Shown here: positions 1-7,277 of the stretch, one piece after another
Position numbering within the stretch: the first letter of the stretch is position 1
Layout of the letters: each line of letters begins with the position of its first letter
Assembly (NCBI RefSeq): GCF_003947455.1
Contig: NZ_QHJH01000061.1
Location: forward strand, 1 to 37,468
DNA from: Streptomyces sp. WAC 04229
GTDB lineage: Bacteria; Actinomycetota; Actinomycetes; Streptomycetales; Streptomycetaceae
Direction of reading: 5' to 3'
DNA: 37,468 bases
Translations under genes and position numbers: made by a program
The notes under the pieces: generated by a model
Seen by the model: the letters and a program-made list of their open reading frames with translations, nothing else
Told to the model about the DNA's origin: nothing
The model's database searches: none

Positions 1-333
1 GCGGCGGGGGTGCGGGCGACGGGGCCGGCACGGGGTGCCGTGGTGGTGGCGGCGCCGGATGCCGGTGGCCCCGGTTACGGGGCGTCCGCCTCGGGGCCGT
101 ACGCGGGCCACGGGCAGGGTGCCGCCGGAGAGTACGTCGACCCACACCGCCGGGCGGGCGACGACGTGTACGGCGCCCCGACCGTGGCCGGCCCGCTCCG
201 ACCGCCGCCGGGAGCACCCCGGCGGCCACCGCACCCGGGGGGACGGCCGCCGTCACGCCCTTGGGGCGAGGTCCCGCCGCCCCCGCCTCCGCCACCGCCC
301 GCGCCGCCGAGGCGGCCGGGGGACGGGGAGTGA
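1..333 (+). CDS. Possible C-terminal end of a Pro/Gly-rich ORF entering from the left
   Basis: Frame 1 is open from the first base to a TGA at 331-333 and has many G/C third positions, as real genes here do. The product would be low-complexity: Gly/Ala-rich, then a run of prolines near its end. I recognise no domain. It could be the disordered tail of a larger protein that starts outside the window, or a chance open frame in GC-rich DNA. Nothing convincing is seen on the other strand. The 83 bases from here to serB hold no obvious feature. Confidence 0.25.
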   Translation, partial: AAGVRATGPARGAVVVAAPDAGGPGYGASASGPYAGHGQGAAGEYVDPHRRAGDDVYGAPTVAGPLRPPPGAPRRPPHPGGRPPSRPWGEVPPPPPPPPPAPPRRPGDGE

Positions 334-416
334 GGGGTGGTGCCGGACAGGGGCGCTGTCCGTCAGGCGGACCTCGGGGGCGGCAGGCACCGGGTGCCGG
401 ATACGGTTGGACCACC

Positions 417-1661
417 ATGAGCGCTACGCAGACCTCTGACGTTCCCACGCTTCTCGTCAAGATCTTCGGCAAGGACCGGCCCGGCATCACGGCCGGCCTG
501 TTCGACACACTCGCCGCCTACTCCGTCGACGTCGTCGACATCGAGCAGGTCGTCACCCGTGGCCGGATCGTGTTGTGCGCGCTCGTGACCGAGCCGCCCC
601 GCGGTCTGGAGGGCGATCTGCGGGCCACCGTCCACAGCTGGGCCGAGTCGCTGAAGCTCCAGGCGGAGATCATCTCCGGTATCGGCGACAACCGGCCGCG
701 CGGGCTCGGCCGCTCCCTGGTCACCGTGCTCGGGCACCCGCTCACCGCCGAGGCGACGGCGGCCATAGCGGCCCGGATCACCGAGGTCGGCAGCAACATC
801 GACCGTATCTTCCGGCTGGCCAAGTATCCCGTGACCGCCGTCGAGTTCGCGGTGTCCGGCGTGGCGACCGAGCCCCTGCGCACGGCGCTGGCCACCGAGG
901 CCGCTGCGCTCGGTGTGGATGTCGCGGTGGTCTCGGCGGGGCTGCACCGGCGGGCGCAGCGCCTGGTGGTGATGGACGTGGACTCCACGCTGATCCAGGA
1001 CGAGGTCATCGAGCTGTTCGCCGCGCACGCCGGGTGCGAGGACAAGGTCGCCGAGGTGACGGCGGCCGCGATGCGCGGGGAGCTGGACTTCGAGCAGTCG
1101 CTGCACGCCCGCGTGGCGCTGCTGGCGGGGCTGGACGCCTCGGTGGTGGACAAGGTCCGCGCCGAGGTGCGGCTGACGCCGGGTGCCCGCACCCTGATCC
1201 GCACGCTGAAGCGGCTCGGCTACCAGGTGGGGGTCGTCTCCGGCGGGTTCACGCAGGTCACCGATGATCTCAAGGAGCGGCTGGGGCTGGACTTCGCCCA
1301 GGCCAACACCCTGGAGATCGTCGACGGCAGGCTGACCGGCCGGGTCACCGGGGAGATCGTGGACCGGGCGGGCAAGGCGCGGCTGCTGCGACGGTTCGCC
1401 GCCGAGGCGGGCGTACCGCTGTCGCAGACCGTGGCGATCGGTGACGGCGCCAATGACCTGGACATGCTGAACGCGGCGGGTCTCGGGGTCGCGTTCAACG
1501 CCAAGCCGGTGGTGCGCGAGGCGGCGCACACCGCGGTGAACGTGCCCTTCCTGGACACCGTCCTCTACCTGCTCGGCATCACCCGCGAGGAGGTCGAGGC
1601 CGCGGACACGCTGGACGAAGGTCTGGGTGAGGCCCTCGGTCTGCCCGCCGACCGGCTCTGA
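417..1661 (+). CDS. serB: Phosphoserine phosphatase SerB with N-terminal ACT region
   Basis: The 414-residue protein should hydrolyse O-phosphoserine to serine in the last step of the phosphorylated serine pathway, in the cytosol. The N-terminal ~170 residues look like ACT-type ligand-binding modules (the stretch LLVKIFGKDRPGITAGLFD opens the first). A HAD phosphatase domain follows: DVDST at 187-191 gives the nucleophile D187 and acid/base D189, VVSGGFT is motif II and IGDGANDLDML is the Mg-binding motif. The ATG at 417 is chosen because family similarity begins there. The frame extends upstream to 261, but that part is Pro/Gly-rich and unlike SerB. No strong Shine-Dalgarno is seen. It converges on the sixA-like gene across a hairpin. 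Confidence 0.93.
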   Translation: MSATQTSDVPTLLVKIFGKDRPGITAGLFDTLAAYSVDVVDIEQVVTRGRIVLCALVTEPPRGLEGDLRATVHSWAESLKLQAEIISGIGDNRPRGLGRSLVTVLGHPLTAEATAAIAARITEVGSNIDRIFRLAKYPVTAVEFAVSGVATEPLRTALATEAAALGVDVAVVSAGLHRRAQRLVVMDVDSTLIQDEVIELFAAHAGCEDKVAEVTAAAMRGELDFEQSLHARVALLAGLDASVVDKVRAEVRLTPGARTLIRTLKRLGYQVGVVSGGFTQVTDDLKERLGLDFAQANTLEIVDGRLTGRVTGEIVDRAGKARLLRRFAAEAGVPLSQTVAIGDGANDLDMLNAAGLGVAFNAKPVVREAAHTAVNVPFLDTVLYLLGITREEVEAADTLDEGLGEALGLPADRL

Positions 1662-1673
1662 GCCTGCGGCGAG

Positions 1674-1700
1674 GGGCCCGGGCCGTACGGTGCCGGGCCC
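1674..1700. terminator. Hairpin between convergent serB and sixA-like gene
   Basis: GGGCCCGG at 1674-1681 pairs perfectly with CCGGGCCC at 1693-1700 across an 11-nt loop, 12 bp after the serB stop. There is no U-run, which is common for Streptomyces terminators. It can serve both convergent genes. Confidence 0.5.
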
Positions 1701-1721
1701 GCCGCGTGGGGCCGGGTGGGG

Positions 1722-2240
1722 TCAGTCGGTCGGCGCCCAGTAGTCGACCAGGGAGGCCGCTCCGGGCTCCACGTCCTTCCAGGAGCCGGTGAAGGTCAGG
1801 ACGGCGAAGGCGGCGGTCGGGAAGCCCCGGCGCCCCATCCGTCCGCGCGCCTCGTCCTCGGCCGAGCCGGCCAGGATCTCGGTGAGTCCCTCCATGCCCG
1901 GGTTGTGGCCGATCACCAGCACGTTCCGCAGGTCGTCGGGGGTCTCGTTGAGCACGGCGATCAGCTCGCCGGGCGAGGCCTCGTAGATCCGCTCCTCGTA
2001 GATGGTTTTCGGCCGGTGCGGGAACTCGTGGACGGCGAGCTTCCAGGTCTCGCGGGTCCGGGTCGAGGTGGAGCACAGGGCCTGATCGAAGGCGACACCG
2101 GTGTCCGCCAGCCGCCGCCCGGCCTCTGCGGCGTCCTTGCGACCCCGTTCAGCGAGCGGTCGCTCGTGGTCGGTCACCTGTGGCCAGTCGGCTTTCGCAT
2201 GCCGGAAAAGGACAATCCTGCGGGGTTCTGCGACGCTCAT
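1722..2240 (-). CDS. SixA-like histidine phosphatase
   Basis: A 172-residue member of the histidine phosphatase (RHG) superfamily, of SixA size. The N-terminal RHAKADW carries the phospho-accepting His (H14) next to its Arg, and the C-terminal GHNPG supplies the second active-site His. SixA removes phosphate from phosphohistidine on signalling phosphotransfer domains, but the substrate cannot be read from sequence, and small phosphoesters or phosphoproteins are possible. It begins with ATG at 2240. Nothing in the neighbourhood identifies a partner histidine kinase. Confidence 0.85.
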   Translation of the reverse strand: MSVAEPRRIVLFRHAKADWPQVTDHERPLAERGRKDAAEAGRRLADTGVAFDQALCSTSTRTRETWKLAVHEFPHRPKTIYEERIYEASPGELIAVLNETPDDLRNVLVIGHNPGMEGLTEILAGSAEDEARGRMGRRGFPTAAFAVLTFTGSWKDVEPGAASLVDYWAPTD

Positions 2241-2331
2241 GGCATCCAGCTTCGCATGAAACAGGCCACGGGGCGCAGGGAGTTGACATGCGGATTCACC
2301 GCCGTACGCGCGTCCGGTCCCGGGGCCGGCC

Positions 2332-2538
2332 TCAGCCCACGGTCAGCTGGAGCAGCCGCTCCAGCAGGTGGGCGATGGCCGGCTGCTCGGTGGCCGCGTG
2401 CGCGTCGGCGGGGTTGAGTATCAGCAGGAGCAGCGTCACGAAGGCGAGCACGGGCAGGGCCAGGGCCCACCAGGGGAGCCGGCTGTCGACGCCGCCCCGG
2501 GTCGCGCGGGGAGGCCGGGTGTAGGTAGGGGCCGACAT
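2332..2538 (-). CDS. Small single-pass membrane protein
   Basis: A 68-residue protein: a basic Pro/Arg-rich N-terminus, one hydrophobic segment (WWALALPVLAFVTLLLLIL, about residues 22-40), then a short Ala-rich polar tail with two His. Function is unknown. The ATG at 2538 is preceded by GGAGG at proper spacing. A longer in-frame start at 2604 would add a very basic stretch without a better ribosome site. Codon use is typical of the host. Confidence 0.7.
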   Translation of the reverse strand: MSAPTYTRPPRATRGGVDSRLPWWALALPVLAFVTLLLLILNPADAHAATEQPAIAHLLERLLQLTVG

Positions 2539-2671
2539 GAGTGCCTCCGCTGGTCTTCGAGCGTCCCTGGTCCGTGCTCCGCGTGCCGCCTGTCGCGGGC
2601 ACATCTCGAAGCTACGGAATCCGCGGGCCCCAACCCATCCGGAGGTCCACCCACTTGACCCTGACCCTGGC

Positions 2672-2697
2672 CCCCTAGGGGATGGGGGGTTAACCCC
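2672..2697. repeat. Two adjacent perfect palindromes
   Basis: CCCCTAGGGG (2672-2681) and GGGGTTAACCCC (2686-2697) lie 4 bp apart between two small minus-strand genes. They may act as a hairpin/terminator for the 38-residue ORF or as operators for the gene at 2538. The sequence does not decide. Confidence 0.45.
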
Positions 2698-2718
2698 ACC
2701 ATCCGGCCGGGGGCGGCG

Positions 2719-2835
2719 TCACGGCGAGGCGATCGTCGCGACGATGCCGATGATCACGAAGATCGCGAGGAAGCCGCCGAAGACGAGCAGCATCTTCTTC
2801 TGGCCGTTCTGGGGGTTCGGGTCGAGGACTGGCAT
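2719..2835 (-). CDS. 38-residue single-pass membrane protein
   Basis: A short ORF whose product begins MPVLDPNPQNGQKKMLLVF and continues as one long hydrophobic helix rich in Phe, Ile, Val and Gly, ending ATIASP. All third positions are host-like and the layout (polar 14-residue head, single TM) is coherent, so it looks real despite its size. The Shine-Dalgarno is weak. It lies 54 bp downstream of the MFS transporter on the same strand and could be co-transcribed. Function is unknown. Confidence 0.6.
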   Translation of the reverse strand: MPVLDPNPQNGQKKMLLVFGGFLAIFVIIGIVATIASP

Positions 2836-2889
2836 GCGGCCAGTCTCGCATCCGCCGCATCCGGGGCGCCGGGCGGGCCGCCGGACGGC

Positions 2890-4233
2890 TCAGCGGGCCG
2901 CCTCGTCCTCCACCGTGCGGTCGCGGCCTGCCAGGACGCCCACCACGATCTGCGGCACCATCAGGGCGCTCATCAGCGCGATCGGCAGGCCCCAGCCGCC
3001 ACTGTGCTGGTAGAGCACGCCGACCAGGAGCGGGCCGGGGATGGAGATCAGGTAGCCGGTGCTCTGCGCGAAGGCCGACAGCTGGGCGACGCCCGCGCCG
3101 GTCCTGGCCCGCATGCCGACCATGGTCAGCGCGAGCGGGAAGGCGCAGTTGGACACCCCGAGCAGCAGGGCCCAGGCCCAGGCGCCGCCGGCCGGGGCGA
3201 AGTACAGACCGGCGTAGCCGGCGAGGCCGCACAGGCCCAGGACCAGGACGATCGGGCCCTGGTGGGGCAGGCGGGTGGCCACGCGCGGGATGACGAAGGC
3301 GAGCGGCACCCCCATCACCATGATCACGGCGAGCAGCAGCCCGGCCGTGCCGGCGGAGACCCCGGCGTCCCGGAAGATCTGCGCCATCCAGCCCATCGTG
3401 ATGTAGGCGGCGGTGGCCTGGAGGCCGAAGAAGACGGCGAGCGCCCAGGCCGTACGGCTGCGGGTGATCCGGATCGGGGCCTGACCGGCGGCCGGCTCGG
3501 CGGGCCGCCCCGCGGACGGGGCGGGCGGCGTGGCGGAAGGGGCCTCGCGGTGGCGCACGAACGGGATCCAGGGCAGGACGGCGGCCGCCCCCACCACGGC
3601 CCACACCGCGAGGCCGGGCTGCCAGTGGCCGCCCAGGGCGTTCGTCACCGGCACGGTCGCCGCGGCGGCGACGGAGGTGCCGAAGGCGAGGGCCATCGAG
3701 TAGAGGCCGGTCATGGAGCCGACCCGGTCGGGGAAGTAGCGCTTGACGATGACCGGCATCAGGACGTTGCTGACCGCGATGCCCATCAGGGCGAGCGCGG
3801 TCGCGGCCAGGAAGCCGGCCGTCCCGCCGGCGTACGGGCGGATCAGCAGGCCCGCGGTGATGGCGGCCATGCCGGCGCAGACCACCGCGCCCGGCCCGAA
3901 GCGGCGGGCCACCCGGGGTGCCATGACCCCGAAGACGGCGAAGCACAGCGGGGGGACGGAGGTGAGCAGTCCGGCGACGCTGCCGCTCATGCCGAGCCCG
4001 TCGCGGACCTCCTCCAGGAGGGCGCCCAGGCTGGTGATGGCGGGGCGCAGGTTGAGCGCGGCCAGGACGATGCCGAGGATCAGCAGCCGGGTCGTCCACG
4101 GCGTCCACGCGCGCGTGCCGGGCGCCTGGGGCGCCGTCGCCGCCTCGCCGGGTATCTCACGCGTCCGCGTTTCCGTACGTGCTTCCGTGCGCGTCTCCGT
4201 CCGGGTGTCCGTCCGGGCTTCCTCACTAGCCAT
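2890..4233 (-). CDS. CynX/NimT-family MFS transporter
   Basis: A 447-residue multi-pass protein of the CynX/NimT branch of the major facilitator superfamily (cyanate or 2-nitroimidazole-type transporters). The family-like stretch LNLRPAITSLGALLEEVRDG follows the first TM; about twelve hydrophobic segments are split by a central Pro/Ala-rich loop. The substrate is unknown. I prefer the ATG at 4233: in-frame starts up to 4272 would put the palindromic operator inside the coding region. The N-terminus carries a quasi-repeat of RTxT/RTEx units (residues ~7-25), which is unusual for the family. It is transcribed divergently from a GntR regulator that probably controls it. Confidence 0.88.
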   Translation of the reverse strand: MASEEARTDTRTETRTEARTETRTREIPGEAATAPQAPGTRAWTPWTTRLLILGIVLAALNLRPAITSLGALLEEVRDGLGMSGSVAGLLTSVPPLCFAVFGVMAPRVARRFGPGAVVCAGMAAITAGLLIRPYAGGTAGFLAATALALMGIAVSNVLMPVIVKRYFPDRVGSMTGLYSMALAFGTSVAAAATVPVTNALGGHWQPGLAVWAVVGAAAVLPWIPFVRHREAPSATPPAPSAGRPAEPAAGQAPIRITRSRTAWALAVFFGLQATAAYITMGWMAQIFRDAGVSAGTAGLLLAVIMVMGVPLAFVIPRVATRLPHQGPIVLVLGLCGLAGYAGLYFAPAGGAWAWALLLGVSNCAFPLALTMVGMRARTGAGVAQLSAFAQSTGYLISIPGPLLVGVLYQHSGGWGLPIALMSALMVPQIVVGVLAGRDRTVEDEAAR

Positions 4234-4247
4234 GAGGCCCATCATAG

Positions 4248-4262
4248 AATCATGGGATGATT
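4248..4262. promoter_or_regulatory. Palindromic operator in the MFS/GntR divergent region
   Basis: AATCAT-GGG-ATGATT is a perfect 6-3-6 inverted repeat. It lies 14 bp upstream of the chosen MFS start and 30 bp upstream of the gntR start. An AT-rich palindrome in so GC-rich a region, between a GntR gene and a transporter, is the expected layout of an autoregulated operator. Confidence 0.6.
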
Positions 4263-4292
4263 GATTGTCCACTCCATGTGCGAAGGTGAGCC

Positions 4293-4985
4293 ATGCCTCT
4301 GAGCCATCCCCGTCGCTCGGCGCTGTCCGAGCAGGTCATCGCGGCGCTTCGGCAGCAGATCGCCTCGGGCGAGTGGCCGGTCGGTTCCCGCATCCCGACG
4401 GAGCCCGAGCTGGTCGAACAGCTCGGGGTCGCCCGCAACACGGTCCGGGAGGCGGTCCGCGCGCTGGCGCACAACGGCCTGCTGGACATCCGTCAGGGCT
4501 CCGGCACGTACGTCGTGGCGGTCAGTGAGCTGGCGGGCGTGATGCAGCGCCGCTTCGCCGAGACCGACCCCCGGCACATCGCCGAGCTGCGGTCCACCCT
4601 GGAGTCCGCCGCCGCCCGGCTCGCCGCGGAGCGCCGCACGGAGAAGGACCTCAAGCAGCTGGACGCGCTGCTGGTGCGCCGCGAGGAGGCCTGGGAGTCG
4701 GGCGACGCCGAGGCGTTCGTGACCGCGGACGCGACCTTCCACCTGGCCGTCGTGGCCGCCTCGCACAACGACGTGATGACCGCGATGTACGCGGACCTGG
4801 GCGAGGTGATGCGGGACTGGCTGCGGAGCGACGTCGGCAGCGAGCTGACGCCCGAGAGCCACATGGACCACACCAGGCTGGTGGACGCGATCCGCGCGGG
4901 CGACGCAGGGACCGCGGAGGCGGAGGCGGCGGGCTACCCGTTCCTGTGCCGCCCGGGCCGGTTCACCGCACCCTCCGGTGACTGA
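4293..4985 (+). CDS. FadR-type (FCD) GntR regulator
   Basis: A 230-residue repressor-like protein. Residues ~8-72 form the GntR winged helix (IPTEPELVEQLGVARNTVREA is the core, ending in the wing RQGSGTYVV). The rest is an all-helical FCD ligand domain, with D and H of ATFHLAVV and the H of HTRLVDAI as likely metal or effector ligands. The usual last His near the C-terminus is not obvious; the tail ends GYPFLCRPGRF, so the C-terminus may have diverged. An AGGTGAG ribosome site precedes the ATG. It probably binds the palindrome at 4248-4262 and regulates the divergent transporter. Its 3' end overlaps the convergent gene by 23 bp. Confidence 0.9.
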   Translation: MPLSHPRRSALSEQVIAALRQQIASGEWPVGSRIPTEPELVEQLGVARNTVREAVRALAHNGLLDIRQGSGTYVVAVSELAGVMQRRFAETDPRHIAELRSTLESAAARLAAERRTEKDLKQLDALLVRREEAWESGDAEAFVTADATFHLAVVAASHNDVMTAMYADLGEVMRDWLRSDVGSELTPESHMDHTRLVDAIRAGDAGTAEAEAAGYPFLCRPGRFTAPSGD

Positions 4986-5313
4986 CCCAGGCCGACCGGA
5001 CCTCCTTCCAGCACCGCCCGTCCAGCCGCACGGTCTGCGCCGGCCCGGCCTCGACCGGCACGGCGTCGCTGTCGAGGTCCCACCAGCGGACGCACTCGAC
5101 GTGCAGCCGCACGGAGTCGGTCGCCGGATACGGGTTGTGGCAGTGCGCGGTCACGTCGGAGTCGACGACGCGCACGCGGCACGCCGAGCCGAACAGCTCC
5201 GCCCGCGCGGACTCCCCGGTGCCCACGCGCGCGTGGGACACCGCTTCGTACGGCAGGACCAGCACACAGGCGAGGGCGAGGGACGCCGAGGCGAGGCGGG
5301 CGAGCGGACGCAC
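4963..5313 (-). CDS. Small secreted protein with four cysteines
   Basis: A 116-residue protein starting at a GTG with GAGGAGG six bases upstream. The N-terminus (VRPLARLASASLALACVLVL, ending ...AVSHA) is a Sec signal peptide. The mature part has four Cys (FGSACRV, TAHCHNP, HVECVRW, DGRCWKE), consistent with two disulfides and an extracellular location. I do not recognise the family. Its 3' end overlaps gntR. A strong hairpin separates it from fabI upstream, so it is a separate transcript. Confidence 0.72.
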   Translation of the reverse strand: MRPLARLASASLALACVLVLPYEAVSHARVGTGESARAELFGSACRVRVVDSDVTAHCHNPYPATDSVRLHVECVRWWDLDSDAVPVEAGPAQTVRLDGRCWKEVRSAWVSHRRVR

Positions 5314-5422
5314 AAGAGGCCTCCTCGGCGGCACTGGGGAGGAAAGGCTCGTGGGGAACGCGGACTCCAGCGTGCGCCGACGGCAGGCCCGCCGCCCGCC
5401 GGCTGGGCCGGACGGGTGACAC

Positions 5423-5461
5423 GCGAAGGACCCGCACCCGAGGCGGATGCGGGTCCTTCGC
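5423..5461 (-). terminator. Terminator of the fabG-fabI operon
   Basis: GCGAAGGACCCGCA (5423-5436) pairs perfectly with TGCGGGTCCTTCGC (5448-5461): a 14-bp stem with an 11-nt loop, 34 bp beyond the fabI stop. Confidence 0.75.
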
Positions 5462-5495
5462 GGCGTCCGGACAGTGTTCCGGACCGTGCTCTCGG

Positions 5496-6263
5496 TCAGG
5501 CGCCGATGGCGTGCAGACCGCCGTCCACGTGGACGATCTCGCCCGTGGTCTTCGGGAACCAGTCGCTCAGCAGGGCCACGACACCGCGGCCAGCGGGCTC
5601 CGGGTCCTTGAGGTCCCACTCCAGCGGGGAGCGGTTGTCCCACACGGAGGCCAGCTCGGCGAAGCCCGGGATGGACTTGGCGGCCATGGAGCCGATCGGA
5701 CCGGCCGAGACCAGGTTGCAGCGGATGTTCTGCTTGCCCAGGTCACGCGCCATGTAGCGGCTGGTGGCCTCCAGGGCCGCCTTGGCCGGGCCCATCCAGT
5801 CGTACTGGGGCCAGGCGAACTGCGCGTCGAAGGTGAGGCCGACGACCGAGCCGCCGTTCTGCATCAGCGGCAGGCAGGCCGTGGTCAGCGACTTCAGGGA
5901 GTACGCCGAGACGTGCATGGCCGTGGCGACCGACTCGAACGGCGTGTTCAGGAAGTTGCCGCCGAGCGCGTCCTGCGGGGCGAAGCCGATGGAGTGCACG
6001 ACGCCGTCGAGGCCGCCCAGCTCCTCGCCGACGATGTCCGCGAGGCGCGCGAGGTGCTCGTCGTTGGTGACGTCCAGCTCGATGACCTTGGTGGGCTTCG
6101 GCAGCTTCTTGGCGATGCGCTCGGTCAGCGTGGGACGCGGGAACGCGGTCAGGATGATCTCGGCGCCCTGCTCCTGGGCCAGCTTGGCGGTGTGGAAGGC
6201 GATGGAGGACTCCATCAGCACACCGGTGATCAGGACGCGCTTGCCCTCGAGAATTCCGCTCAT
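5496..6263 (-). CDS. fabI: Enoyl-ACP reductase FabI (InhA type)
   Basis: A 255-residue NADH-dependent enoyl-ACP reductase for the last step of each elongation cycle of type II fatty acid synthesis. It has the FabI nucleotide-binding start (KRVLITGVLMESSIAFHTA), the HSIGFAP segment and the catalytic Y154-x6-K161 pair in QYDWMGPAKAAL, and it ends in the dinucleotide-fold VHVDGGLHAIGA. Residue pattern and length match the mycobacterial InhA/actinobacterial group. The ATG lies 5 bp after the fabG stop, so the two are co-transcribed, mirroring mycobacterial mabA-inhA. Confidence 0.96.
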   Translation of the reverse strand: MSGILEGKRVLITGVLMESSIAFHTAKLAQEQGAEIILTAFPRPTLTERIAKKLPKPTKVIELDVTNDEHLARLADIVGEELGGLDGVVHSIGFAPQDALGGNFLNTPFESVATAMHVSAYSLKSLTTACLPLMQNGGSVVGLTFDAQFAWPQYDWMGPAKAALEATSRYMARDLGKQNIRCNLVSAGPIGSMAAKSIPGFAELASVWDNRSPLEWDLKDPEPAGRGVVALLSDWFPKTTGEIVHVDGGLHAIGA

Positions 6264-6268
6264 GGTGA

Positions 6269-6973
6269 TCAGTGACCCATTCCCAGTCCGCCGTCAACGG
6301 GAATGACGGCTCCAGTGATGTACGACGCCTCGTCCGAGGCGAGGAACCGCACCGCGGCGGCGATCTCCTCGGGCCGCGCGTACCGGCCCAGCGGCACCTG
6401 CGACACGATGTTGGCCCGCTGCTCGTCGGTGAGCACCTTGGTCATGTCGGTGTCCACGAAGCCGGGCGCGACGACGTTGAAGGTGAGGTTGCGCGAACCC
6501 AGCTCACGGGCGAGGGAGCGCGCGAACCCGACCAGACCGGCCTTGGAGGCCGCGTAGTTCGCCTGGCCCGCGGAGCCGAGGAGCCCGACCACGGAGGAGA
6601 TCAGGACGACGCGGCCCTTCTTGGCCCGCAGCATGCCGCGGTTGGCGCGCTTGACGACCCGGAAGGTGCCGGTGAGGTTGGTTTCCAGGACCGAGGTGAA
6701 GTCCTCCTCGGACATGCGCATCAGGAGCTGGTCCTTGGTGACGCCCGCGTTGGCGACCAGGACCTCGACGGGACCGTGCGCTTCCTCGATCTCCTTGTAG
6801 GCCTGCTCCACCTGCTCGGTGTCGGTGATGTCGCACTTGACGGCCAGGAAGCCCTCCGGCGGCTCACCCGAGCGGTATGTGATCGCGACATTGTCGCCGG
6901 CATCGGCGAAAGCGCGGGCGATGGCGAGGCCGATGCCCCGGTTGCCTCCGGTGACGAGAACCGAGCGGCTCAA
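6269..6973 (-). CDS. fabG: 3-oxoacyl-ACP reductase FabG
   Basis: A 234-residue SDR that reduces 3-oxoacyl-ACP with NADPH. It shows TGGNRGIG (cofactor loop), NAG, and the catalytic S127, Y140 and K144 in ISSVVGLLGSAGQANYAASKAG. It ends with a typical YITGAVIPVDGG. The start is TTG at 6973, with AAGGG seven bases upstream, and there is no alternative nearby ATG. It is first in a two-gene operon with fabI. Confidence 0.95.
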   Translation of the reverse strand: MSRSVLVTGGNRGIGLAIARAFADAGDNVAITYRSGEPPEGFLAVKCDITDTEQVEQAYKEIEEAHGPVEVLVANAGVTKDQLLMRMSEEDFTSVLETNLTGTFRVVKRANRGMLRAKKGRVVLISSVVGLLGSAGQANYAASKAGLVGFARSLARELGSRNLTFNVVAPGFVDTDMTKVLTDEQRANIVSQVPLGRYARPEEIAAAVRFLASDEASYITGAVIPVDGGLGMGH

Positions 6974-7277
6974 CGGATCACCCTTTCCCTAGCGGTCTGT
7001 GGTCCGCCCGAGCACCCGGCTGACAGGCGGCTACGGCAGGCGGCTTCATCGAAAACCTATCGGGCCCCGCCTCCCGGCGGAGACTCGGGCACCCACAGTG
7101 GCTTACGGGACTGACTGTCGGGTCCCTACAGAACGGACCCGGTCACGGGTAACCGGGCACGGCGCCAAAGGTGTGGTCGCCGTCCGGCCCGACGCGACAT
7201 GATGCGGGCCAGGGCGACAGGCCCTGGCCCCCGGTGTCGCCGCAGACGACCGGTCACGTCGACAGAAAGAGACGCAG
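6974..7277. promoter_or_regulatory. Divergent fabG / tldD intergenic region
   Basis: 304 bp without a convincing gene must hold the promoters of fabG (minus) and tldD (plus). I see one clear inverted repeat, CGGGTCC (7119-7125) with GGACCCG (7135-7141). I cannot assign firm -35/-10 boxes. Confidence 0.4.

Noticed and set aside
363..1529. Long open frame antisense to serB
   Set aside because: GC-rich shadow frame; the product is Arg/Gln/Asp-rich without domains, and the plus frame is a clear SerB.
2690..4108. 472-codon minus-strand frame overlapping the MFS gene
   Set aside because: Shifted frame of the transporter; the product is Arg/Pro-rich with no membrane segments.
3004..4260. 418-codon plus-strand frame
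   Set aside because: Antisense of the MFS transporter; low complexity.
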